Assembly: GCA_964539825.1 (NCBI GenBank)
Contig: CAZIKF010000082.1
Span: forward strand, 1 to 5,729
Direction: 5' to 3'
From: CAZIKF01 sp964539825
Lineage (GTDB): Bacteria; Muiribacteriota; UBA6191
DNA: 5,729 nucleotides
A program made the translations under genes and the position numbers. The notes under the pieces were generated by a model that saw nothing but the letters and a program-made list of their open reading frames with translations, was not told the DNA's origin and did not search any database. Below are positions 1-5,729 of the stretch, one piece after another (the stretch's first letter is position 1; each line of letters starts with the position of its first letter).

Positions 1-483
1 TCCTTCCTGAATCAGCAAGGCATTAAGACCAGGGAAAAAAGGACTGGAGCCCCTGATCTGGTCCTGGGGTGGAAGGGATTTACGGAGCAATATATTCTCA
101 GTGAAATCTTTGCCTTGTTAGTGGAGTCACAAAGTGACTTAACAGTTGAGCTGAAATCAGCCCTCGGAGGGACAAAAATTGTATTCGAGGCCCTCAAAAG
201 AGGGGATATTGATGTGTATCCAGAATACACTGGAACTGGCTTGCTGGTAACTCTCAAGCCTGAGCCGGAAGTGATCAAAGACCTGATTCGTGACCAGGAA
301 GCGGTTTTTCAATACGTGAAGGAAAAGTTTTCCAAACGATTCAACCTTTATTGGTCCAAGCCACTAGGATTTAACAATAGCTATGATCTGATGATGCGTA
401 AGACGCATGCTAAAGAGCTAGGGATTCAAACAATTTCTGATTTGAAAAAGTTCGCCCATACAATCGTTGAAGCCAAAAACTAA
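1..483 (+). CDS. Glycine betaine/choline-type ABC transporter substrate-binding protein, 5'-partial and C-terminally truncated
   Basis: The frame is open from the first base of the window, so the true start lies outside; 160 codons are visible. The match is to the OpuAC/OsmF-like substrate-binding domain for quaternary-amine osmoprotectants: a first strand ending in GWKGFTEQ (residues 23-30), a helix running into ALGGTKIVFEALKRGDIDVY, then YPEYTGTG (73-80) and GFNNSYDL (123-130). These follow the order seen in ProX/OpuCC/YehZ-type proteins, where aromatic residues in such segments line the ligand pocket. Such domains usually run to about 270 residues. Here the frame ends soon after the ISDL segment (145-148), so roughly the last 100 residues, most of the second half, are absent. 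None of the plus-strand frames after the stop resembles them, and the next gene begins at once on the other strand. Residues 1-18 look like neither a signal peptide nor a membrane helix, so a fused permease or other N-terminal part may lie upstream. Family call is strong; functionality is doubtful. Confidence 0.85.
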   Translation, partial: SFLNQQGIKTREKRTGAPDLVLGWKGFTEQYILSEIFALLVESQSDLTVELKSALGGTKIVFEALKRGDIDVYPEYTGTGLLVTLKPEPEVIKDLIRDQEAVFQYVKEKFSKRFNLYWSKPLGFNNSYDLMMRKTHAKELGIQTISDLKKFAHTIVEAKN

Positions 484-503
484 TCGCTCAGAGATAGCGA
501 TTA
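475..503 (-). terminator. Candidate intrinsic terminator of the minus-strand cluster
   Basis: A perfect 8-base inverted repeat, TAATCGCT at 481-488 and AGCGATTA at 496-503, encloses a 7-base loop. Read on the minus strand, the stem is followed by G and then five T residues (479-475), the arrangement of a rho-independent terminator. The stem has only three G/C pairs, so it would be weak. It overlaps the last codons and stop of the hydrolase gene and includes the stop codon of the opposing gene. On the plus strand no T-run follows, so it should work mainly for the minus-strand genes. Confidence 0.45.
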
Positions 504-1186
504 AACCAATTCAGGACATTTTCCCAAAGTTCATTCCATTCCTGTTCCTCCATGAAATGGTTGGATCTTGGAAATTCCTCGTAACGCAAGCGCATTGAAT
601 CCCGTGAATATTTCTTTTTCAAGATTCGTAAAAACTCTCGAGAGAATTTTGGCGGAACACTTTCATCGTTTGCCGCGTTTTGGGCCAACAATGCCACGGA
701 TGAAAAGCGTTCGGGAAACAAATGGGGACTTAAGCTATGATTCCACTTTGGAGATCCTAAAATGGGAGCACAGACCTTGATTCTGGGCTCAACCGCGACG
801 GAGCCATAGGCTATGAATCCTCCCATGGAAATACCAGCGATTCCCAGGTGGCCTGGTCTGGCCAGTTCCAGGTCCATGAGTCGACTCACCAGGCAGGGAA
901 TCTCTTCTATTGTGGCGGCAACCTTCGCAAGATAATTAGCCTCAGGTTTACCCGGAAAATCTTCTTCTGTTTCAGGCCGTTCACCGTGACCCACATTATC
1001 AACCGCGATCGCCAGGTAACCCTGTTTTGCCAGGGAGTAGAGTTCCTTCTTGTTTTCCTCTTTGCGCGAGAAGAGTCCGTGATAAAAGAGTATGGTGCCC
1101 TGATTCGCTGCTGCCCTGGGATCATGGCGAAAAACAAGCAGTGTGGGAATATCTTCGATATGTAGGAGCTGCTCCTTGAAATTCAT
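488..1186 (-). CDS. Alpha/beta-hydrolase family protein (dienelactone hydrolase/esterase-like)
   Basis: A 232-residue single-domain alpha/beta hydrolase, probably cytoplasmic because no signal peptide is visible. The oxyanion-side strand is TILFYHGLFS (31-40, HG at 36-37), followed by a DNVGHGERP turn (63-71). The nucleophile elbow is GISMGG with Ser120 in the GxSxG motif. Asp174 in NDESVP and His210 in SNHF sit where the acid and base of the Ser-Asp-His triad are expected. Length is typical of compact dienelactone-hydrolase or YtmA-like esterases, and the fold appears complete. The ATG at 1186-1184 is preceded by GGAGG at 1197-1193 with a 6-base spacer, which settles the start. It is the last gene of the minus-strand run, 16 bases after the asparaginase stop. 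The substrate cannot be told from sequence; carboxylester or peptide-type hydrolysis are both possible. Confidence 0.9.
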   Translation of the reverse strand: MNFKEQLLHIEDIPTLLVFRHDPRAAANQGTILFYHGLFSRKEENKKELYSLAKQGYLAIAVDNVGHGERPETEEDFPGKPEANYLAKVAATIEEIPCLVSRLMDLELARPGHLGIAGISMGGFIAYGSVAVEPRIKVCAPILGSPKWNHSLSPHLFPERFSSVALLAQNAANDESVPPKFSREFLRILKKKYSRDSMRLRYEEFPRSNHFMEEQEWNELWENVLNWFNRYL

Positions 1187-1192
1187 GACAAC

Positions 1193-1197
1193 CCTCC
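1193..1197 (-). promoter_or_regulatory. Ribosome binding site of the hydrolase gene
   Basis: GGAGG on the minus strand lies six bases before the ATG at 1186-1184, in the 16-base gap after the asparaginase stop. It supports separate translation initiation of the hydrolase within a shared transcript. Confidence 0.75.
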
Positions 1198-1202
1198 GTG
1201 GA

Positions 1203-2669
1203 TCAAGACTGAGTCAACAGGGATAAATCCACCTTCTCCCAGTCAATTTTACCATCACAGGATTCAACTTCAATTACCAGGTTTGGATTCGAGGTCGGCC
1301 TTAGAAATTTCAAACGTGCTACCGGTACCGAAAGCGACATTGTAGTCGACTCCGGGTTCCTCCCTGTACTTTCCATCATACCCAGAAGTTTCAAGGAACC
1401 CGAGGCATGATCAAATAAGGAAACGCGAAATTTCAAAGCGGTTCCCTTCTTTATTTTAACTCCAAAAAATCTTAGAAAGGCCCTCGTGATACGAGAAGAA
1501 CGAAAGTGGGTGTTGGCAAGGGTCATTGCCCGCAGGGGCTCCAATGTGAGATCCCGGGTTCCTTGCGCGGTGCCCGATCCAGGATATCGAAGATGAAACA
1601 GACTCCCTGCCTGCTCACCACGCAGATTGATCTGCAAAAGATCTCTACCTAAATCAGGATTCTCTTCCATACCTAAAACGGCCATCATTTTCGCCAGACC
1701 AGCTTCAGGAACCATATCCAGGCCACTTACCACTCCGCATTCCAGAAGCTTGACACTGGTTTCATAGAGGCCCATATCCACCTCACCAGACCAACACTGG
1801 GTTACGTCTAGAATCAGTATTCCTTTATCAGAAGCCTTGCGTATGGCCTTGAGGAACCTTGGATGGGTGGGAGCATTTCCAGCTCCGAAGGTTTTGAGCA
1901 CTACCCCACGAAGTCCAGGAGAGCTTAACAGATTCTGAAGAAGCTCTACACTCATGCCTGGGAACAAATCCAGCGCAACCACCTTGCGCTCCAGGTTTGG
2001 TAGAATCCTTAAATCCTGACGGGGCAGACGGACCACCTGTTTCCAATCAAGGCGAATGCGTTTCGCGGCCACTGCCAGAGGGGGAAGATTGGGTGAACTA
2101 AAGGCTCGAAAGTCGTTTGCGGAAGTCTTTGTGGTCCGATTTCCCCTTGTAAGCGTATCTCGGAAGAACACGCAAACTTCTGGAATGCTGATTCCATGGA
2201 GAGTCTTGGAAGCCGCGACCTCAATAGAGGTTACAAGATTTTGAATGGCATCTGATCGAGAGCGAATAAGAGGTCTTTGAGAGCCGGTTAGAACCACCGG
2301 TTTAGAGAGGTTCTCAAGCAAGAATGAGAGTGCAGCGGCACTATAAGCCAGGGTATCGGTACCATGCAGGATTACGAATCCCTCAAACTCATGGTATTGG
2401 TCAGCAATGGTTTCCGCCATTTTATACCAGTGTTCCACACGTAAATTTGCGGAGTCGATGGGTTCCTCCCAATCGTGCACAGAAACAGGTACCGCACGAT
2501 TTTCAAGAGTCAATGTCTGCTTATCGTGATCAAATCCCGGAACAACTTGAAGCAGAGGGATAAAAGACTTGGTGGGAACGAGGGGCGAACCAGGGTCCCC
2601 TGGCTGGGAAGGCACGCTTCCAATGGTACCTCCCGTATAGATTAATAGAACTCCTCGTGGCTTTGACAT
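1203..2669 (-). CDS. ansA: L-asparaginase, cytoplasmic type I-like, with C-terminal extension
   Basis: Hydrolyses L-asparagine to aspartate and ammonia. Numbering from the ATG at 2669 (488 residues): YTGGTIGS at 11-18 supplies the first catalytic Thr (Thr15). HGTDT at 102-106 supplies Thr104 and Asp105. RGNRTTKTSANDF carries the conserved Lys181. LDMVPEAGLAKMM (317-329) and INLRGEQ (347-353) are also typical of the type I (AnsA) branch. There is no signal peptide, which fits a cytoplasmic enzyme. E. coli AnsA has 338 residues; this protein continues for about 120-140 more with alternating beta-like segments (FRVSLFD, TMSLSVPVARL, NLVIEVES, KVDLSLL), so a separate C-terminal domain is likely. 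It has no N-terminal extension of the archaeal GatD kind. A TTG at 2684-2682 would add five residues and overlap the cstA stop; the ATG is preferred because it gives the usual short lead into the first strand and has GGGA five bases upstream. Confidence 0.92.
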   Translation of the reverse strand: MSKPRGVLLIYTGGTIGSVPSQPGDPGSPLVPTKSFIPLLQVVPGFDHDKQTLTLENRAVPVSVHDWEEPIDSANLRVEHWYKMAETIADQYHEFEGFVILHGTDTLAYSAAALSFLLENLSKPVVLTGSQRPLIRSRSDAIQNLVTSIEVAASKTLHGISIPEVCVFFRDTLTRGNRTTKTSANDFRAFSSPNLPPLAVAAKRIRLDWKQVVRLPRQDLRILPNLERKVVALDLFPGMSVELLQNLLSSPGLRGVVLKTFGAGNAPTHPRFLKAIRKASDKGILILDVTQCWSGEVDMGLYETSVKLLECGVVSGLDMVPEAGLAKMMAVLGMEENPDLGRDLLQINLRGEQAGSLFHLRYPGSGTAQGTRDLTLEPLRAMTLANTHFRSSRITRAFLRFFGVKIKKGTALKFRVSLFDHASGSLKLLGMMESTGRNPESTTMSLSVPVARLKFLRPTSNPNLVIEVESCDGKIDWEKVDLSLLTQS

Positions 2670-2680
2670 AAAAATCCCAA

Positions 2681-4429
2681 TCAATTTTCAGGTTCTGGGA
2701 AAACACTTAAATCTCGGATGGGTTCTCTGGATTTCCAGTGTTTTTGAAGACATATCCAGGCTTCAATCAGCAGCCAGAATGCAAGAATAAGTAAAATACT
2801 TCCAATGGTAAACAGCGGCCACTCGCCCTTAAGATAAAAATCTCTGGCCTTGGTAATCATGGCTATCAAAGTACTCAGGAGTAGAAAGATCATAGGGATT
2901 CCCGTATAGATCCAGGGACGTCCTCGCTGCACCAGGTAAAGCGTGATGACCAGCAGAGCCAAACCAGCTAATAGCTGGTTTGTGGTTCCAAAAAGCTGCC
3001 ACAGAGCTAGACCGGCCGGCTTTCCATCTACCTCATAAAATGCGAAAAATCCGATTGCTCCTACAGCCAAAAGGCTTGAAAGGACACGGTTTCGCATAAA
3101 TTTCCAACCAATAGTACTGCCCATTTCTTCCAGGTTATAGCGTAGTAGTCTTGTAGCGCTATCCAATGAAGTGAGGGCATAGCTCACAACAATGATGCTG
3201 ATGAAGGAAGCGCCCGTGCTTTTTTCAATTCCCAGGGCTTCAAGAAAAGAGGCTCCTCCATTTATAAAAACCCCTACCTTAGCGCCAAGACCCTGGACCG
3301 AGGACCAGTCAGCATAGGTCTGATGCCAGTGTTCTGAAGAAGCAAATCCCGCTGTTGTAGCTAAGACAGCAATCAGACCAAGAAGAGATTCTCCAATCAT
3401 TCCCCCATATCCCACCACCCGGGCGTCAGTTTCGCGAGCAAGTTGTTTTGAGGTTGTCCCGCTGGAGACCAGGCTATGAAAGCCACTCGCCGCTCCGCAC
3501 GCGATGACAATGAATACAAATGGAATCAGACTGGGAGCACCGTCTACCTCAGTGCGAATGGCTGGGGCCGCGAAATCGGGACTGAGCAAGAAGAATCCAA
3601 GATATAGTCCGGTTAGACCCATGTACAATAGGAGACTATTGAGTAAATCCCGTGGCTGCAAAAGAAACCAGACTGGTAGTACCGAAGCCAAAAAAGCATA
3701 AAACAATAAAATTTTGCTCCATCCTTTCACACCCGGTGCCAGGGATGGATCATTCAACCCGGTAGAATCTACAAACGAACCTAATCCTGCCGCATAGACA
3801 AGGATCAGGGTAAGTATGAAACCTATAACCCCCAGGCTTTTCCAGGACTTTCCCTCTTTATAGACCAGCCAACCCATCACACAGGCAATTAGCATCAGTC
3901 CGAATGAAGGGATGACGGACTGGGGAAAATGAATATGTGCCTGTGCTTCACTGGTTGCCGGGCTAAATAAGAATGCAATGACAAAGACGAAAACTCCCAT
4001 TGCAAGCGAAACAAGGAAAAAGATGATGCAGTGCATGAGCGATTTGGCTCGCTTCCCCATGATGCCTTCCGCAACCACCCCAATACTCTGCCCCTTCGCA
4101 CGCACACTTACCACGAGAGAGCCAAAATCATGTACACACCCCACCAGAAGCGCTCCCAGAACTACCCAGAGCATGGCCGGAAACCATCCCCACACCACAG
4201 CAACCGCAGGACCCAGCATAGGAGCCAGACCTGCTATGGAAGCATAGTGATGCCCAAAGAGGACGAAGCTCTTTGTGGGAACATAGTCAACGCCGTCTTC
4301 CAATTCGACAGCGGGTGTTTTTACGTCCTCGCGCAGTCCAAATACCTTATCAGCAAGGAATCGACTATATACAAGGTATCCAATCACATAGGCAGCAAGG
4401 GCTATTGCTGCAGGTAGAGCGGCGTTCAT
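2681..4429 (-). CDS. cstA: CstA-family carbon starvation protein, inner-membrane peptide/pyruvate-type transporter
   Basis: A 582-residue polytopic membrane protein with more than a dozen hydrophobic segments, beginning with a helix at about residues 4-24. Family hallmarks are present in order: the segment around LFGHHYASIAGLAPMLGPA (57-75), VHDFGSLVVSVRAKGQSI (99-116), SGFHSLVSSGTTSKQL (315-330), SLDSATRLLRY (421-431) and FGTTNQLLAGLAL (480-492). Characterised E. coli relatives CstA and BtsT (YjiY) take up peptides and/or pyruvate under nutrient limitation. At 582 residues this copy is shorter than E. coli CstA (701), like the compact CstA forms of many other bacteria; no conserved block seems missing. 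The start is an ATG with GGAG seven bases upstream. It heads the run leading to the asparaginase after an 11-base gap, suggesting joint expression for amino-acid or peptide use. The substrate is inferred from the family only. Confidence 0.93.
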   Translation of the reverse strand: MNAALPAAIALAAYVIGYLVYSRFLADKVFGLREDVKTPAVELEDGVDYVPTKSFVLFGHHYASIAGLAPMLGPAVAVVWGWFPAMLWVVLGALLVGCVHDFGSLVVSVRAKGQSIGVVAEGIMGKRAKSLMHCIIFFLVSLAMGVFVFVIAFLFSPATSEAQAHIHFPQSVIPSFGLMLIACVMGWLVYKEGKSWKSLGVIGFILTLILVYAAGLGSFVDSTGLNDPSLAPGVKGWSKILLFYAFLASVLPVWFLLQPRDLLNSLLLYMGLTGLYLGFFLLSPDFAAPAIRTEVDGAPSLIPFVFIVIACGAASGFHSLVSSGTTSKQLARETDARVVGYGGMIGESLLGLIAVLATTAGFASSEHWHQTYADWSSVQGLGAKVGVFINGGASFLEALGIEKSTGASFISIIVVSYALTSLDSATRLLRYNLEEMGSTIGWKFMRNRVLSSLLAVGAIGFFAFYEVDGKPAGLALWQLFGTTNQLLAGLALLVITLYLVQRGRPWIYTGIPMIFLLLSTLIAMITKARDFYLKGEWPLFTIGSILLILAFWLLIEAWICLQKHWKSREPIRDLSVFPEPEN

Positions 4430-4436
4430 TGTTGTT

Positions 4437-4440
4437 CTCC
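4437..4440 (-). promoter_or_regulatory. Ribosome binding site of the cstA-like gene
   Basis: GGAG (within TGGAGAA on the minus strand) lies seven bases before the ATG at 4429-4427 and supports that start. Confidence 0.7.
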
Positions 4441-4486
4441 ATCAATTAGCGGGATCGTTAGTTTTTTTCAAGATAGCATTTTAGAC

Positions 4487-5542
4487 TCAAGTGGAAGGAG
4501 TTTCGCTAATCTCTATGTGCTCATCCGGATTCGCTAATTTCCACTCCTCGAGTCTTTCCAGGGCAAGATCAGCCAGGGGTTCCAGCTCTCTACGAGCCCG
4601 AGCAGCTTGCGAGATTAACCAGTGAACGCTGTCAAAGTCTTCCTGCGTATATGCGATCTGGAATATAAATTCTACCCTCTCTGTTGTTGCCGTCGGCTCA
4701 ACCTGGTCCATTGCTAGAAGGGCTGTGGTACGAACTCTTACATCCGGGTCTACCAGGAAATTGGAGAGAACTTCACGAATTCTTGATCCCTCCTCTTCAT
4801 GCTGAATCAGGGTTCCAAGCCCCTCCAAAACATTAGCCCGCATCCGTGGGTCCTCATCCCACAAAAAAGACTCCAAAATAAGCAGGAACCTGGAAAGAGG
4901 AATTTTAGCCTGGGCAAGAAGGGGAGGGAGAACCTTGATCAGGGAAGAAACAACGAAGGGGTCCGATTCCATGCAAAGAGCACCTATACCCCATTCAAAG
5001 AGGCTTTCGGAAGATTCAGGGGCATTGAGACTGGTTTGGAGCCATTTCAGTTTCTCTTCCCTGCCGGCCTTTTGATACTCTCGTAAGGTCCCCGACTTGC
5101 AAGGCTGGAGATAGAGGGCCTTCTTTTCTTGCCATACCCCGAGCTTGCCAAGAGTGTCTAGAACCTGCTTGGCAACTTTGCGCAAGGCAGCGTGATTCGA
5201 TTCTAAGCGGGCTTCAAACCAGCCTATAATTTCCTGATGCTCAGGCTTAATCTCTTTTAGATACTGGTTAATGAGGTAAACTTTTTCCTTGAGCGGGCGG
5301 TTCGACTCCATCTGGATCAGAAATTCAACAGGATCGAAGGAAACCAGGTGGGTACTAAGATTGTTATCCACCCAGACGTGCCATTTTCTGCAGGTCTGAA
5401 CCCATTCCTTGTTGTGGGATTTACGAATTTCCAGCTCGAGGTAGTCCTTCAAGGCAGGGAGATCCTGTCTTGAATGCGCAAATACCTTAAGTAAAGCGGC
5501 CTTCTTTCTGAGATTCTTGGCCTTATCGATTTCCTGGATCAT
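4487..5542 (-). CDS. HEAT-repeat protein of unknown function
   Basis: A 351-residue, mostly helical soluble protein without signal peptide or membrane segment. The clearest repeats are at about 228-283: WDEDPRMRANVLEGLGTL followed by LVDPDVRVRTTALLAMDQV. Each has the D-P-x-V/M-R-x-R/N pattern and paired helices of HEAT/armadillo-like repeats, which normally form protein-binding scaffolds. More degenerate helical pairs probably cover residues 115-135 and 180-215. The N-terminal third is charged, helical and unrecognised; the C-terminus is acidic. Three in-frame starts exist: TTG at 5575, ATG at 5563 and ATG at 5542. None has a strong Shine-Dalgarno. I chose 5542 because it begins directly at the first amphipathic helix and forms an ATGA overlap with an open frame upstream. 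The earlier starts would add 7 or 11 residues. It lies 57 bases upstream of the cstA-like gene with no terminator between. The function is not inferable. Confidence 0.8.
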   Translation of the reverse strand: MIQEIDKAKNLRKKAALLKVFAHSRQDLPALKDYLELEIRKSHNKEWVQTCRKWHVWVDNNLSTHLVSFDPVEFLIQMESNRPLKEKVYLINQYLKEIKPEHQEIIGWFEARLESNHAALRKVAKQVLDTLGKLGVWQEKKALYLQPCKSGTLREYQKAGREEKLKWLQTSLNAPESSESLFEWGIGALCMESDPFVVSSLIKVLPPLLAQAKIPLSRFLLILESFLWDEDPRMRANVLEGLGTLIQHEEEGSRIREVLSNFLVDPDVRVRTTALLAMDQVEPTATTERVEFIFQIAYTQEDFDSVHWLISQAARARRELEPLADLALERLEEWKLANPDEHIEISETPST

Positions 5543-5729
5543 GGAAACCCATACCCCCGCCATTCCAGGACCCAAGAAAGGAGTCCAAAGAAAACTCTTC
5601 GCCCAATTCTTAAGTATACCGAAAAATCATGGCTTTGCCCGTCCAATCGGACAAGCCTGGATGCTCTATTTTTAGTATGAACCCAAGATTCAATAGTTTT
5701 CGGTGAATGCTCAATAAATGATAAGAGGA
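5539..5729 (-). CDS. Possible 3' end of an upstream gene overlapping the HEAT gene (partial, uncertain)
   Basis: One minus-strand frame is open from the window edge for 62 codons and ends in a TGA at 5541-5539 that overlaps the ATG at 5542, giving the ATGA junction common in co-translated operons. Its last residues are hydrophobic with aromatics (RRVFFGLLSWVLEWRGYGFP). No family is recognised and no start lies close by, so if real it is the C-terminus of a gene outside the window. A 62-codon open frame can occur by chance. The other two minus frames end at 5713-5711 and 5612-5610, and either could instead be the end of an upstream gene. Confidence 0.25.
   Translation of the reverse strand, partial: LLSFIEHSPKTIESWVHTKNRASRLVRLDGQSHDFSVYLRIGRRVFFGLLSWVLEWRGYGFP
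5613..5618 (-). promoter_or_regulatory. Weak candidate -10 box upstream of the HEAT gene
   Basis: TATACT on the minus strand matches the sigma-70 -10 consensus at five of six bases and lies 50-70 bases before the possible ATG starts. No acceptable -35 hexamer is found 16-18 bases further upstream, so this is a suggestion only. It would be irrelevant if the upstream frame is real and the HEAT gene is an internal operon member. Confidence 0.2.
5622..5657 (-). terminator. Weak candidate hairpin with T-run upstream of the HEAT gene
   Basis: GGCTT (5631-5635) and GTCC (5641-5644) pair with AAGCC (5653-5657) and GGAC (5649-5652) around an AATC loop, leaving a five-base bulge (5636-5640). On the minus strand the stem is followed four bases later by TTTTT (5626-5622). 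It could end a transcript entering from beyond the window. The bulge and the gap before the T-run make it a poor terminator, and it conflicts with the open frame over the same bases. Confidence 0.2.

Noticed and set aside
115..483. The substrate-binding gene starting at the TTG at 115
   Set aside because: The same frame is open to position 1 and residues before 115 (GWKGFTEQYILSEI) are conserved in the family, so the gene begins outside the window.
484..780. Search for the missing C-terminal lobe of the binding protein after a frameshift
   Set aside because: The plus-strand frames downstream of the stop show none of the expected family segments, so a single-base frameshift does not restore the protein.
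848..1165. Plus-strand 105-codon open frame opposite the hydrolase
   Set aside because: It is antisense to a well-recognised alpha/beta hydrolase with an intact triad, and has no recognisable product.
2590..2603. Near-palindrome CCAGGG-TC-CCCTGG
   Set aside because: It lies inside the asparaginase coding sequence over the Gly/Asp/Pro-rich loop, and no T-run or operator context is present; chance is enough.
3978..4417. Plus-strand open frames of 89 and 128 codons opposite the transporter
   Set aside because: They are low-complexity, basic and Thr/Pro/His-rich translations antisense to a strongly conserved CstA region; typical shadow frames.
4450..4471. TTGAAA -35-like box in the gap before the cstA-like gene
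   Set aside because: The sequences 15-17 bases downstream (GCTAAT, TAATTG) are poor -10 boxes and would place the start of transcription on the ribosome binding site.
1..5729. CRISPR arrays, tRNA/rRNA genes, insertion sequences, attachment sites
   Set aside because: No regularly spaced repeats, cloverleaf-like segments, transposase frames or terminal inverted repeats were seen.

Overview
The window carries five recognisable protein-coding genes with very little intergenic space. Its base composition is balanced (roughly half G+C), genes start behind GGAG-type ribosome binding sites, and there are no introns, mobile elements, tRNAs or CRISPR arrays, so it is bacterial chromosome. The phylum cannot be fixed from the sequence. 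A large HEAT-repeat protein next to ordinary metabolic genes would fit a deep-branching Gram-negative lineage, but that is only an impression.

Layout: (a) 1-483, plus strand, is the 3' part of a glycine betaine/choline-type (OpuAC/OsmF-like) ABC transporter substrate-binding protein. It stops well short of the usual C-terminal lobe. (b) 488-1186, 1203-2669 and 2681-4429, all minus strand, form a tight run read in the order cstA-like transporter, type I L-asparaginase with an extra C-terminal domain, then alpha/beta hydrolase. Gaps are 11 and 16 bases. (c) 4487-5542, minus strand, is a HEAT-repeat protein of unknown function, 57 bases upstream of the transporter and probably in the same transcription unit. 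(d) 5543-5729 is either the tail of a further minus-strand gene overlapping the HEAT gene by ATGA, or an intergenic region with a weak hairpin and a -10-like box. The sequence does not decide between these.

The minus-strand cluster reads as a small nutrient-scavenging unit. A CstA-family transporter (peptide or pyruvate uptake in characterised members) is followed by an asparaginase that would release aspartate and ammonia from asparagine. The hydrolase and HEAT protein have no assigned role. The cluster converges on the truncated transporter gene, with only four bases between the two stop codons and a hairpin spanning both.

No convincing new system was found. The points most worth checking are the missing C-terminal lobe of the binding protein, the roughly 120-140 residue extension on the asparaginase, and the status of the sequence upstream of the HEAT gene.
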